A stretch of 32,083 nt of DNA from Treponema sp. (lineage in GTDB: Bacteria > Spirochaetota > Spirochaetia > Treponematales > Breznakiellaceae). The notes beneath the pieces are model-generated. The model did not search any database. It was given only the letters and a program-made list of their open reading frames with translations, and was not told the DNA's origin. Made by a program: the position numbers and the translations under genes. The stretch covers positions 1-32,083 of the forward strand of contig WRLP01000030.1 of the NCBI GenBank assembly GCA_009777535.1, read 5' to 3'. Shown one piece after another: positions 1 to 8,332 of this stretch (position 1 is the first letter of the stretch; the number at the start of each line of letters is the position of its first letter).

Positions 1-1
1 C

Positions 2-973
2 CAGGCTCAAGCCCCGGCGTCTGAATTATTCCGGCAGGAGGGAATTGCCTCCTGGTATGGGCCTGAATTTGACGGCCGGCCGACTGCTTCGGGGGAAATT
101 TTTAGCTCTTCCCTTTTAACCGCCGCTCATCCGACGCTGCCTTTTGGAACCATGCTTGTTGTTACCAACAGGCACAATGATAAAAGGGTAACCGTCAGGG
201 TTAATGACCGGGGGCCGTTTGTACCCGCCAGGATTATTGATGTTTCCAGAGCAGCGGCAGAGCAACTTGATATGCTAATCACCGGAACCGCACCGGTTTT
301 AGTTGAAAGTATTGAGCGGATTGTTTTCCCGTCTTCTGGAAGCCAGGGAAATGACCCATTTTTAACACCACCGGCCGCGTCTAATACTACGTTAGATCTC
401 GCTCCTTCAGCTCTGTCCCCACAGCCAGCTTACGCTCCACAAAATCAAGCTCTGTCCCCAATGTATTCATACGAAGCCCCGGCTCAGCAAGCTCTGTCCC
501 CACCATCACCAGCTTACGTTCCACAAAATCAAGCTCTGTCCCCAACGTATTCATACGAAGCCCCGGCTCAGCAAGCTCTGACACCACAACCGCCAGTGTA
601 TGATCCGCAATATCCAGCTCTGACCCCACAGCCGTCGGTTTATGCTCCCCAATACCAAGCTCTGACCCCTACGGCGTCCCCATACCCAGCTCAACCAGCT
701 CTGTCCCCCACGCCATCAACCATAACCCTAACACCAGCCATTACACCGGTGTTAAACAAGGTATACCGCCTGCAGATTGGTTCGTACAGGGTTCCCCGAA
801 ATGCGGTTGACGCATTTGAGAGGTTAAAAAATGCGGGACTTAATCCTTCTTACGAACGGTATGGAGAATACTTTCGTGTGGTGCTTGCCGGAATTAGCGG
901 AAATGAGGTACAATCCGTTACAGAAAGGCTTGGATTTGCCGGTTTCAGGGAAGTCCTAATCCGGGAAGAATGA
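2..973 (+). CDS. rlpA: RlpA-like protein with C-terminal SPOR domain (5' end outside window)
   Basis: The reading frame is open from base 2, so the start and signal peptide lie upstream. The first ~100 visible residues are a double-psi beta-barrel RlpA domain: ASWYGPEFDG, TASGE, TAAHPTLPFGT and VNDRGPF match the family core, including the conserved Asp and His. A Pro/Gln/Tyr-rich linker follows, made of repeats such as QALSPTYSYEAPAQQ. The last ~75 residues (from about VYRLQIGSY) look like a SPOR domain, which binds glycan strands lacking stem peptides. Some RlpA proteins are septal lytic transglycosylases acting on such glycan; whether this one is catalytic cannot be told from sequence alone. 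The short DUF3185-like gene begins 60 bp downstream on the same strand. The family call is firm; the enzymatic role is inferred. Confidence 0.9.
   Translation, partial: QAQAPASELFRQEGIASWYGPEFDGRPTASGEIFSSSLLTAAHPTLPFGTMLVVTNRHNDKRVTVRVNDRGPFVPARIIDVSRAAAEQLDMLITGTAPVLVESIERIVFPSSGSQGNDPFLTPPAASNTTLDLAPSALSPQPAYAPQNQALSPMYSYEAPAQQALSPPSPAYVPQNQALSPTYSYEAPAQQALTPQPPVYDPQYPALTPQPSVYAPQYQALTPTASPYPAQPALSPTPSTITLTPAITPVLNKVYRLQIGSYRVPRNAVDAFERLKNAGLNPSYERYGEYFRVVLAGISGNEVQSVTERLGFAGFREVLIREE
425..592 (+). repeat. 84-bp tandem repeat inside rlpA linker
   Basis: Two adjacent copies (425-508 and 509-592) with an 84-bp (28-codon) period. The central ~60 bp differ at only one or two bases and the copies diverge at their 3' ends. 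More degenerate shorter repeats (ALTPQPSVY-type) continue to about 720. The repeat is in frame, so copy-number change would alter linker length without breaking the gene. Confidence 0.9.
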
Positions 974-1033
974 GATAATTAGTTCGGAATTTCCCGGGCA
1001 GATTATCACTTCTCCAGTTTAAGGGAGTAAAAA

Positions 1034-1258
1034 ATGATAAGGATCATTGGTATTGTTCTTCTTATTGTCGGTTTAGTTGTTCTGGTATTGGGGGCTTATA
1101 ACCTAATCTCATACAACACCTCAACAGGCGGTAAAGTAGCTAACAGAATTGCCGGAGCTTTTGGTTCCCGAACCAAGGCTGTTCAAAATTATCTTGTACA
1201 GATTGGTATAGGCGTAGCCTGTGCGGCTGTTGGTTTCGTCTTGTTTAAAAAGAGTTAG
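1034..1258 (+). CDS. Small two-helix membrane protein, DUF3185-like
   Basis: A 74-residue protein with an N-terminal hydrophobic helix (about residues 2-26), a short polar stretch containing TGGKVANRIAGAFGS, and a second helix (about 50-70) ending in FKKS. This size and layout resemble DUF3185 proteins, whose function is unknown. The ATG is preceded at good spacing by AAGGGAG (1021-1027), which supports the start. It lies between rlpA and an EamA transporter on the same strand and is probably co-transcribed with the latter, only 15 bp away. The DUF assignment is from memory of the family pattern; no function is claimed. Confidence 0.7.
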   Translation: MIRIIGIVLLIVGLVVLVLGAYNLISYNTSTGGKVANRIAGAFGSRTKAVQNYLVQIGIGVACAAVGFVLFKKS

Positions 1259-1273
1259 CTTTCTCTAAAAAAA

Positions 1274-2314
1274 ATGAATAAACGGGCGTTGCAGGCGGAT
1301 ATCCTCCTGCTTCTTACCGCTTGTATCTGGGGTTTTGGTTTTGTCGCTCAACGTTCCGGGATGGAATATGTTGGGCCTTTTGCCTTTAACGGAATTCGCT
1401 TTATACTGGGGAGCCTTTCGCTGCTACCCTTTATTCTGATTAGACGGAAAAGATCAGCAAACTCACATGTAAAACCGGCTCCGTTGCGGCGCCTCCTGCT
1501 GCCATCGCTGGCGGCGGGCTGCTGTATTTTTATTGCGGTAATTCTTCAGCAATTTGGTCTCTTATTTACCACTGCGGGTAATGCCGGTTTTATTACCGGC
1601 CTCTATGTGGTGCTGACTCCGGTTTTTGGCATTTTTCTTGGCAGGAAAACCGGCGCCGCCACCTGGCTTGGCTGTGTTTTTACTCTTGTCGGTCTTTTCT
1701 TTCTCAGCGCAGCCGGCAGTTCCAGTTCAATAAACCCCGGCGATATTATTACAGTGATCAGCGCCCTGTTCTGGACAGTTCATGTGCTCCTTATAGACCG
1801 GCTTATCTCTACGACCGCTTCTGGCGGCAACCGTGAAGCATCCGTAATAGACCCGGTTGAACTTTCCGCCGGACAATTCATTGTCTGTGGAATCCTGTCT
1901 CTTATTTGCGCTTTTCTGGTGGAGCCCTATATTGGTACTGTTATTGGCGGTATAGATTCCTCTCTGCTAAGTACCGGCCTTTTTGCATGGCTTCCCTTTC
2001 CTGCGCTAATAGAAGCGCTCAACACTGGCGCAATGCGCCTCTCTTTCGAAGCTCTGTCCCCCATCCTCTACGGAGGGTTGGGCTCTGTGGGAATTGCCTA
2101 CACACTGCAGGTCGTTGCGCAGCGTAATGCGCCGCCGGCCCACGCTACAATCATTCTGTGTTTTGAAGGCTGTTTTGCCGCCTTTGGCGGAGCGCTTCTG
2201 CTTTCCGAAAAAATCGGCGCATGGACACTGCTCGGTTTTTCCATGATGCTTGCGGGAATGTTGGTTTCCCAATGGGAAGTTATATTAAGGGAAAAGGTAA
2301 AAGAGAAAAGCTAA
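1274..2314 (+). CDS. EamA/DMT-family transporter (10 TM)
   Basis: A 346-residue integral membrane protein with two EamA repeats. The first begins at ILLLLTACIWGFGFV with FNGIRFILG and the NAGFITGLYVVLTPVFG segment typical of DMT exporters. The second carries GGLGSVGIAYTLQVVAQ, HATIILCFEGCFAA and LLSEKIG. Family members export amino acids, nucleotides or other metabolites; the substrate is unknown here. The start follows an A-rich stretch 15 bp after the DUF3185-like stop with no clear Shine-Dalgarno, so translational coupling is likely. The gene meets the EF-G-like gene tail to tail with no intervening base and no visible terminator, so the two convergent transcripts probably overlap. Confidence 0.88.
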   Translation: MNKRALQADILLLLTACIWGFGFVAQRSGMEYVGPFAFNGIRFILGSLSLLPFILIRRKRSANSHVKPAPLRRLLLPSLAAGCCIFIAVILQQFGLLFTTAGNAGFITGLYVVLTPVFGIFLGRKTGAATWLGCVFTLVGLFFLSAAGSSSSINPGDIITVISALFWTVHVLLIDRLISTTASGGNREASVIDPVELSAGQFIVCGILSLICAFLVEPYIGTVIGGIDSSLLSTGLFAWLPFPALIEALNTGAMRLSFEALSPILYGGLGSVGIAYTLQVVAQRNAPPAHATIILCFEGCFAAFGGALLLSEKIGAWTLLGFSMMLAGMLVSQWEVILREKVKEKS

Positions 2315-4396
2315 TTATTCGTCGGCTTCCTGCAGCTTAAAGCTTTCCCTTGCCTTGATTACATCATCGGCGATGCGGCCGGTAATGGGCGAGTAAAATG
2401 CAAAGGTTACGTTGAAAGAGCCTGTACCCGATGTAATGGAACGCAGATCTATCGAATAACGCAGCAGTTCTGCGTGGGGAACCTCGGCGCGGATTTCCGC
2501 GATGCCGCCGGCCGAATCCTGGCCCAAGATTTTGCCGCGCTTGCTGGAAAGGTCGCTCATAACGTCGCCCAGGTACTTTTCTTCCACAAAGACTGTCAAA
2601 TTCATTATCGGTTCGAGCAGGGTGGGGTTGGCCTGGCGCATGGCGTCCCGGAAGGCGTTACGCGCGGCCAGTTTGAAGGACAGTTCCGAAGAATCCACCG
2701 GATGGTACTTGCCGTCCACAATTTTCACTTCAACATCAACAACCGGATAATTTGCCATGGTGCCGTGTGCCATGCCTTCGACCACGCCTTTTTCCACGCC
2801 GGGAATATAGTTCTTTGGTATCGCTCCGCCGAATATAGCGTTTATAAACTGATATTTCTCTCCGCGCGGCAGCGGCGCGATATCCATCATTACTTTTCCG
2901 TACTGGCCGTGGCCGCCGGTTTGCTTTTTGTGGGTATACTCCGCGCTTGCCTTCTTGGTGATGGTTTCGCGGTACGCGATTTTCGGAATACGGGTCTCGA
3001 CTTCAATCTTTTGGTTGGTCTTTATCTTGTCCAGTATATAGTTGATCTGCAGTTCGCCCATGCCGGAAATTACCGTCTCCTTGGTTTCGCCATTAAACAC
3101 ATATCTAAATGTTTTATCTTCTTCCGCTGCACGTACAAGGAATTCTCCCAGCTTGTCATCGTCTTTTTTTGCAACCGCATTCACAGCAATCGAGTGAACA
3201 GGCTCCGGCAGCGATAGCGGCGCAAAACTGAAACCGGTATCTGCCACCCCAACTGTGTCATTTGTTTTAAGAGTCGCCGACTTCGTGATGATGCCGACAT
3301 CACCGGCAAAAAGTTCCTTTACTTCTTCCAGCTTTTTTCCCTGGCATGTATATAACTTGCCTATCCTTTCTTTTTTGCTTTCCGTTACATTTACGGCTTC
3401 GGCATCGACAGCCAGCTTGCCGGTGATCACCTTTATCCAGGAGAGTTTCCCCGAAAACTGATCGTAGGTAGTCCTGATAACCAGTGCGGAAAGGGGTTTG
3501 TCTGGATCAATGGGAACTTCTTTTTCCTTGCCCTCCGCGTCAAGCATTTTATCTGTTACTGTCCGGGGGTTTGGTCCCGCCGCCGCGATAAAATCAATTA
3601 ATGGGATAATGCCGGAATTTACCGGCGGAGCGCCCGCAAAGGCAGGGACATATTTGTTTCCGGCAAGGGCCAGGACAAGGCCCTTCGTCATTTCTTCAGG
3701 GGAAAGCGAGCCCTTTTCGATGTACTGTTCCATCAGGGCATCATCGCCCTCAGCGGCAGCCTCGATCAGTTTTTCGCGCGCCGCGGCAACAGCATCCTTG
3801 AACTCATCGGGGACAGAGCTTTCTTTTTCAGGCGCCTCATCTTGTAAAAAATATGCCTTATCGTTCAGCACATCAATTATACCCTTAAAACTGCTGCTGC
3901 TGCCCATCGGCAGGGTAACCGGAACAGGCTCCACCTTGAATTTTTCCTTTATATCGGCCAGGGCCTTATCAAAATCCCCATGCTCTAAATCCAGTTTAGT
4001 AATAAAAACGCCCCGGGGCTTGTTAGTCCCGTCCAGATTCCGCCAGAGTTTGACGGTTTCGATTTGCACTCCCGAGCGGCCGTCCACTGTCAAAAGCGCG
4101 AATTCAGCGGCCCTGAAAGACAAGATAACATCCCCCGAAAAATCAGAAGATCCGGGCGTGTCGAAAAAGTTGATTTTTACACCGTTCTTATCAACATGAC
4201 CCATTGCCGCATGTATTGAAATCTTTCTCTCTATTTCTTCCGGAGTGGAATCGCTTACGGTTTTTCCGGATTCCAGTGTTTCCGCCCTGGGAATTACCCC
4301 GCCGGTAAACAGTAAATGCTCGAAAAGAGTGGTTTTCCCGGTCTGTCCGTGGCCGGCGATAGCGACATTTCTTAACTTATCTGTTGTGTAACTCAC
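2315..4396 (-). CDS. Elongation factor G-like translational GTPase (EF-G paralogue)
   Basis: The frame stays open up to 4537, but the likely start is GTG at 4396 because AAAGGAG (4403-4409) sits six bases upstream and the protein then begins SYTTDKLRNVAIAGHGQTGK, giving 693 residues, the normal EF-G size. The P-loop GHGQTGKTT, DTPGSSDF (G3) and TKLD (G4, where canonical EF-G has NKxD) are present, followed by EF-G domains II-V (for example KQTGGHGQYG in domain IV). Switch I reads RKISI instead of RGITI. These changes match the EF-G-like/EF-G2 group rather than the main translocase, so it is named as a paralogue. Its cellular role (translocation variant, ribosome recycling or other) is not settled by sequence. 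Expressed divergently from the TAXI operon. Confidence 0.9.
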   Translation of the reverse strand: MSYTTDKLRNVAIAGHGQTGKTTLFEHLLFTGGVIPRAETLESGKTVSDSTPEEIERKISIHAAMGHVDKNGVKINFFDTPGSSDFSGDVILSFRAAEFALLTVDGRSGVQIETVKLWRNLDGTNKPRGVFITKLDLEHGDFDKALADIKEKFKVEPVPVTLPMGSSSSFKGIIDVLNDKAYFLQDEAPEKESSVPDEFKDAVAAAREKLIEAAAEGDDALMEQYIEKGSLSPEEMTKGLVLALAGNKYVPAFAGAPPVNSGIIPLIDFIAAAGPNPRTVTDKMLDAEGKEKEVPIDPDKPLSALVIRTTYDQFSGKLSWIKVITGKLAVDAEAVNVTESKKERIGKLYTCQGKKLEEVKELFAGDVGIITKSATLKTNDTVGVADTGFSFAPLSLPEPVHSIAVNAVAKKDDDKLGEFLVRAAEEDKTFRYVFNGETKETVISGMGELQINYILDKIKTNQKIEVETRIPKIAYRETITKKASAEYTHKKQTGGHGQYGKVMMDIAPLPRGEKYQFINAIFGGAIPKNYIPGVEKGVVEGMAHGTMANYPVVDVEVKIVDGKYHPVDSSELSFKLAARNAFRDAMRQANPTLLEPIMNLTVFVEEKYLGDVMSDLSSKRGKILGQDSAGGIAEIRAEVPHAELLRYSIDLRSITSGTGSFNVTFAFYSPITGRIADDVIKARESFKLQEADE

Positions 4397-4402
4397 TGTG
4401 GG

Positions 4403-4409
4403 CTCCTTT
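4403..4409 (-). promoter_or_regulatory. Shine-Dalgarno fixing the EF-G-like start
   Basis: AAAGGAG on the minus strand, six bases before GTG 4396. It favours this GTG over the longer reading frame, whose extra 47 residues look non-coding and would run into the divergent gene. Confidence 0.75.
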
Positions 4410-4414
4410 AGAAC

Positions 4415-4443
4415 ATCATGCCGTGGGTTACCGTGATTGTCAA
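4415..4443 (-). promoter_or_regulatory. Sigma70-type promoter for EF-G-like gene
   Basis: On the minus strand, TTGACA (4443-4438) is a perfect -35 box, followed by a 17-bp spacer and CATGAT (4420-4415), a 4/6 match to TATAAT. It lies just upstream of the Shine-Dalgarno at 4409-4403, so the 5' leader would be very short. Confidence 0.55.
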
Positions 4444-4462
4444 CCAAGCGAAATATCAAAAT

Positions 4463-4492
4463 TTGACATTTCTCCCCGAAAAAATCTATAAT
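4463..4492 (+). promoter_or_regulatory. Consensus sigma70-type promoter for TAXI-TRAP operon
   Basis: Perfect TTGACA (4463-4468), 18-bp spacer, perfect TATAAT (4487-4492). Transcription would begin near 4499, only a few bases before the AGGAGG (4502-4507) and ATG 4513. Both hexamers match consensus, so strong basal expression is expected unless a repressor acts. Confidence 0.75.
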
Positions 4493-4512
4493 TACCTCAG
4501 CAGGAGGATAAC

Positions 4513-5457
4513 ATGAAAAGAGTTTTATTGATCGCATTATTACTATCCCTTACTTTGGGGATAATTGGCTGCAAGGGGAAGGCCGAGCAGGTTCGCATGG
4601 CAACCGGTGGAAGCACCGGCACCTACTATTCTTTTGGTTCAGCGGTGAGTCAGATACTCAATGAAAAAACCAATATCTCAATAACTGTTCAGTCAACAGG
4701 GGCTTCAAAAGCGAATATCCAGCTTATTGACGCCGGAGAGGTGGAGCTTGCCATTGTACAAAACGATGTAATGGATTATGCGTACAGGGGGGTCGATCTG
4801 TTTAACGGTGAGGTTATCACCAGTTTCTACAGCATGGCCGCGATATATGCTGAAGTATGCCAGGTAGTTGCAAATCCGGCTTCAGGAATAAGAACGATAG
4901 CCGACCTTAGAGGCAAAAATGTATCGGTAGGGGATGCCGGAAGCGGAACCGAGTTTAATGCAAGGCAAATTTTGGAAGCCTATGGTATTACTTTCGAGCA
5001 AATCGGCAGGCAGAATCTCAGCTTTGCCGCTTCCGCAGATGCGCTTCGTGACAACAAAATAGACGCGTTTTTCTGTGTGGCAGGAGCGCCTACACCGGCG
5101 GTAATTGATTTGGCAACCGGAAAAGACATAGTAATCCTGGAAGTTGATGATGATCATGCAGCGCAGCTTATTCAGAAGTATCCTTTCTATACGAAGTATC
5201 CGGTTCCAGCCGGAAGTTACAGGGGACAAAATACCGATGTTCAAACTGTAGCGGTAAAGGCTACATTTATCGTCAGTTCCAAATTAAAGGAAGATACTGT
5301 TTATCAACTGACTAAGGCGTTTTTTGAAAGCAAGCCCCAGATCGAGTCCGCCCATGTTAAGGGAAATGAGATTTCCACTTCCTATGCGGTGGAAGGTATC
5401 TCTGTTCCATTCCATCCGGGTGCAACAAGGTATTTCAGGGAAGTCGGCGCTCTGTAA
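4513..5457 (+). CDS. TAXI-family TRAP transporter solute receptor (lipoprotein)
   Basis: A 314-residue periplasmic binding protein. The N-terminus has a lipoprotein signal ending IIGC (Cys20). The mature start VRMATGGSTGTYYSFGSAVS, followed by TGASKANIQLIDAGEVELAIVQNDV and LRGKNVSVGDAGSGTEFNA, is the hallmark of the TAXI family (TRAP-associated extracytoplasmic immunogenic). Such receptors deliver a solute to a fused TRAP permease driven by an ion gradient; the ligand is unknown here. A very strong AGGAGG ribosome site and a consensus promoter precede it. It is the first gene of an operon with the DUF1850-like protein and the permease. Confidence 0.95.
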   Translation: MKRVLLIALLLSLTLGIIGCKGKAEQVRMATGGSTGTYYSFGSAVSQILNEKTNISITVQSTGASKANIQLIDAGEVELAIVQNDVMDYAYRGVDLFNGEVITSFYSMAAIYAEVCQVVANPASGIRTIADLRGKNVSVGDAGSGTEFNARQILEAYGITFEQIGRQNLSFAASADALRDNKIDAFFCVAGAPTPAVIDLATGKDIVILEVDDDHAAQLIQKYPFYTKYPVPAGSYRGQNTDVQTVAVKATFIVSSKLKEDTVYQLTKAFFESKPQIESAHVKGNEISTSYAVEGISVPFHPGATRYFREVGAL

Positions 5458-5466
5458 TAATAACAG

Positions 5467-5994
5467 GTGAAAAGCGATCCGGAAGCCGGGCATGCTCCGC
5501 CGTCGAAAAGATGGTTAGGCGCCTGCCTGGCTTTATTTGTTTTGGCATTGATAGGAGCAGCCCTGGGGTTGTTCTTTTTTAATGGAAGGCCGGCAGCCGG
5601 CAGCAGCGCTGTTTTTGAAATACAAGACACTGCTTCCGGTAAGATGTATCTGCGACTGCCATTGGATGACGGTTTTGAATTTTCCATCGAATTTATTCAT
5701 TCTGTAAATCAAAGTCCGGTTCGGGAAACGTTCAAAGCTGATTGCGGCATGATACGGCCTGTGTCCGTCCGTTTTTATTCTTTCGGCGCCGGAATGCCGG
5801 TTGGTTCGGAGGCAGGACAAATAATTGACAGAGACGGAGACGCCCTTGTTATAAGCGGGTTTGATCAATCTTTTTCACAGCTTAACTATATTGTCGGAAC
5901 TGTTTCAGATCATCTATTATATATCGATGGAGAAAAAATCAGCATGACAGACCTTTGCGGAAAAAACGCGCATATTACAATACGAATAAGATGA
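5467..5994 (+). CDS. DUF1850-like protein of the TAXI-TRAP operon
   Basis: A 175-residue protein with one N-terminal membrane anchor (WLGACLALFVLALIGAALG) and an extracytoplasmic domain. The segments FIHSVNQSPVRETF and RFYSFGAGMPVG are typical of DUF1850, a small domain usually encoded between TAXI receptors and TRAP permeases. It probably works with the transporter but has no established biochemical role. Start is GTG, nine bases after the receptor stop. Upstream in-frame stops rule out an earlier start, and the ribosome site is weak, so coupling to the receptor gene is likely. Confidence 0.82.
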   Translation: MKSDPEAGHAPPSKRWLGACLALFVLALIGAALGLFFFNGRPAAGSSAVFEIQDTASGKMYLRLPLDDGFEFSIEFIHSVNQSPVRETFKADCGMIRPVSVRFYSFGAGMPVGSEAGQIIDRDGDALVISGFDQSFSQLNYIVGTVSDHLLYIDGEKISMTDLCGKNAHITIRIR

Positions 5995-6015
5995 TAGTGT
6001 AACAGGAGAAGTATA

Positions 6016-7989
6016 ATGAGCCTTGATGAAAAACAAGATCAAGCAATGACCGAACAGGAAACCGATGCTTTAATTGCACAGTTTGACAGGGAATCCAATG
6101 TCCGCAGGTTTTCCGGTGTTCCCGATATTTTAATCAAGGGGCTGCTGCTCATTTTTGCCGCCTATGTTTTTTGGGTAACCTTGATCGGCAATCTTCCCGA
6201 GCAGGTAAGGCGGTGTGTCTTTCTGGGAATACTTGTATTTATTGGTTATCTGCTTTACCCCGCGCGGCGCGGCATGACCAAGCGCGTTAATTATATTCCC
6301 TGGTATGACTTTGTCCTTGGCACCCTGGGAGCATCAGCTTTTTTTTATTATGTGATAAATTTTCAGACAATTATTAACCGCGCTGTTTTATTGACCTCCA
6401 CCGATGTTTATGTCGGCCTTGTGGGGATCATTATCCTTGCCGAACTTTGCAGAAGGGTAGTGGGGATTCCCATCCTGGTGGTGGCCGCTGGGTTCGTCAG
6501 TTATGCTTTTATCTCGGGCTTTACACTTCGCCGTGTGGTTCATCAGCTTTTTTATACCACAGACGGAATCATCGGCACCCCAATCGGAGTCTGCTCAACA
6601 TTTATCGTTTTATTTATTTTTCTTGCCTCTTTTCTGGAGAAATCGGGAATTGCAAAATTTTTCATCGACCTTGCAAATTCAGTGGCAGGCTTTACCGCCG
6701 GCGGCCCGGCCAAAGTAGCCGTTATCGCCAGCGCCCTGTTCGGAATGATCTCCGGCAGCTCTGTCGCAAATACCGTCGGCTCCGGCAGCGTTACAATTCC
6801 AATAATGAAGAAAACTGGTTACAAACCGGAATTCGCCGCTGCGGTTGAGGCTTCCGCTTCCACCGGCGGACAGATAATGCCGCCCATTATGGGAGCCGCC
6901 GCCTTTCTTATGGCGGAACTGACCGGCGTACCCTATGTAGTTATCGCAGTCTCGGCAATTTTTCCCGCAGTGCTTTATTTTACAGGGATTTTTCTAATGG
7001 TGCACCTGGAAGCCAGGAAACACGGGCTCCTTGGCCTGCCCAAAGAATCGATTCCGCATTTTGGACGTTTGATTCTTTGCAGGGGCTATCTCTTTCTTCC
7101 CGTAGTGGTTCTTGTTGTCTTTATGGGGATTGGGTTTACACCGGCCTACGCGGCATGTTACGGGATACTTGCTGCGTTCATTGTCAGTTTTTTTAACAAG
7201 GATACACGTTTTACCCGCAAAAGCCTGCTGGAGGCCTTTACCGGCGGCTCCCGGAATACTATCGGCGTTGCCGTAGCCTGCGCCATGGCAGGTACCATTG
7301 TCGGCATTGTTTCCCTGACCGGCATCGGGCAGATACTGATCGGTAAATTAATTTCCCTTGTGAATTCGCCGCTTCTGCTTTCTACCGGAACAAGCCTGAT
7401 GGTGGCGCTGTTCTTTACCATGATTTCCTGTTTAATTCTGGGAATGGGAATCCCGACAACGGCGAACTATGTAATTATGGCGACTATCACCGCGCCGATG
7501 GTTATACGCACAGGAGCTGAACTCGGAATTGTAATACCGATTTTAGCAGCTCACATGTTTGTTTTCTATTTCGGAATTATTGCTGATATAACCCCGCCTG
7601 TAGCCCTGGCCGCCTATGCGGGATCTGCCATCGCAAAATCGAATCCCATTAAAACCGGCATTACCGCCACACGGCTCGCCATTACCGCCTTCATTATTCC
7701 GTACATGTTTATCTTCAGCCCGCAGATGCTTTTAATAGACACCACGCCCCTGCAGGTTATTCGGATTGTCATTACAGCCTTTATCGGTATGTTCAGTCTT
7801 GCAGCCGGTCTTGAAGGATTTATGCTAAGGAAGGTATCTCTCCCCTGGCGGCTTGCAGCCATCGCCGGCGGGCTTCTTCTTATTGATCCCGGCCATGTTA
7901 CGGACTTTGTCGGGCTGGGAGTAATCGCGGCAGTAATCTCGGTGCAGGTTATCCAATCACGGCGGGAGAAGCTGCAGGTCAAGGATTAG
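6016..7989 (+). CDS. TRAP transporter permease, fused 4TM-12TM type
   Basis: A 657-residue integral membrane protein that fuses the small (DctQ-like) and large (DctM-like) TRAP subunits, the form that accompanies TAXI receptors. The N-terminal ~150 residues hold the four-helix part. The large part shows GGPAKVAVIASALFGMISGS, SVANTVGSGSVTIPIMKK and ASTGGQIMPPIMGAAAFL, the conserved gating and substrate/Na+ regions of DctM. It should import the solute captured by the receptor encoded two genes upstream. AACAGGAGAAG precedes the ATG. Length and motifs are intact. Confidence 0.95.
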   Translation: MSLDEKQDQAMTEQETDALIAQFDRESNVRRFSGVPDILIKGLLLIFAAYVFWVTLIGNLPEQVRRCVFLGILVFIGYLLYPARRGMTKRVNYIPWYDFVLGTLGASAFFYYVINFQTIINRAVLLTSTDVYVGLVGIIILAELCRRVVGIPILVVAAGFVSYAFISGFTLRRVVHQLFYTTDGIIGTPIGVCSTFIVLFIFLASFLEKSGIAKFFIDLANSVAGFTAGGPAKVAVIASALFGMISGSSVANTVGSGSVTIPIMKKTGYKPEFAAAVEASASTGGQIMPPIMGAAAFLMAELTGVPYVVIAVSAIFPAVLYFTGIFLMVHLEARKHGLLGLPKESIPHFGRLILCRGYLFLPVVVLVVFMGIGFTPAYAACYGILAAFIVSFFNKDTRFTRKSLLEAFTGGSRNTIGVAVACAMAGTIVGIVSLTGIGQILIGKLISLVNSPLLLSTGTSLMVALFFTMISCLILGMGIPTTANYVIMATITAPMVIRTGAELGIVIPILAAHMFVFYFGIIADITPPVALAAYAGSAIAKSNPIKTGITATRLAITAFIIPYMFIFSPQMLLIDTTPLQVIRIVITAFIGMFSLAAGLEGFMLRKVSLPWRLAAIAGGLLLIDPGHVTDFVGLGVIAAVISVQVIQSRREKLQVKD

Positions 7990-8021
7990 AGAAGCTCTAT
8001 AATTTTATATGGGAGGCTGAT

Positions 8022-8330
8022 ATGACATTTGGAGAACTAATCGCTTTGTATTGGTTGTTTGGGAACCATTCTCCCAAAGAAGAACCCCCGGCGGTAAAAA
8101 AAGGAACAATTGATGATATCGAATTCAGGGAACCCACGGCAAGAGGAAGGAAAATAGGTTCCCTTGTTTTTCGTTTTGCCTTTATAGCCGCTATAATTTG
8201 CCTGCTAACACGCCATCCTTTTTATGCTCTGTTAGCAATATTTATTGCGCTATGTGGGCTAATCTGGCCTCATATTAAGGTTTCAGCGGAACAGCAGGAG
8301 TCATCACAAGACGAAAGTGAAATTATCTAA
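8022..8330 (+). CDS. Small hypothetical membrane protein after the TRAP permease
   Basis: A 102-residue protein with a strong GGGAGG (8011-8016) before its ATG. The N-terminal half is soluble and charged. Residues ~48-84 (about VFRFAFIAAIICLL and FYALLAIFIALCGLI) form one or two membrane helices, and the tail is acidic and Ser/Gln-rich. I do not recognise the family. It lies 32 bp after the permease on the same strand, so it is probably the last gene of the TRAP operon. A TATAAT (7998-8003) in the gap has no good -35 partner, so an independent promoter is doubtful. Confidence 0.6.
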   Translation: MTFGELIALYWLFGNHSPKEEPPAVKKGTIDDIEFREPTARGRKIGSLVFRFAFIAAIICLLTRHPFYALLAIFIALCGLIWPHIKVSAEQQESSQDESEII

Positions 8331-8332
8331 GG

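Noticed and set aside
974-1033. GATAAT/ATTATC inverted pair after rlpA as terminator
   Set aside because: Only six AT-rich pairs around a long loop and no T-run; too weak.
2041-2070. AGCTCTGTCCCC in the EamA gene matching the rlpA repeat core
   Set aside because: It encodes EALSP in frame; the short match is explained by shared codons rather than by a mobile repeat.
2474-3217. Long open frame on the plus strand opposite the EF-G-like gene (247 codons)
   Set aside because: It is antisense to a well-conserved GTPase, has no family-like sequence and no ribosome site; a shadow of codon bias.
3498-4199. 233-codon plus-strand frame, Ser/Pro/Ala-rich
   Set aside because: Antisense to the EF-G-like GTPase domain; low-complexity composition follows from the opposite strand.
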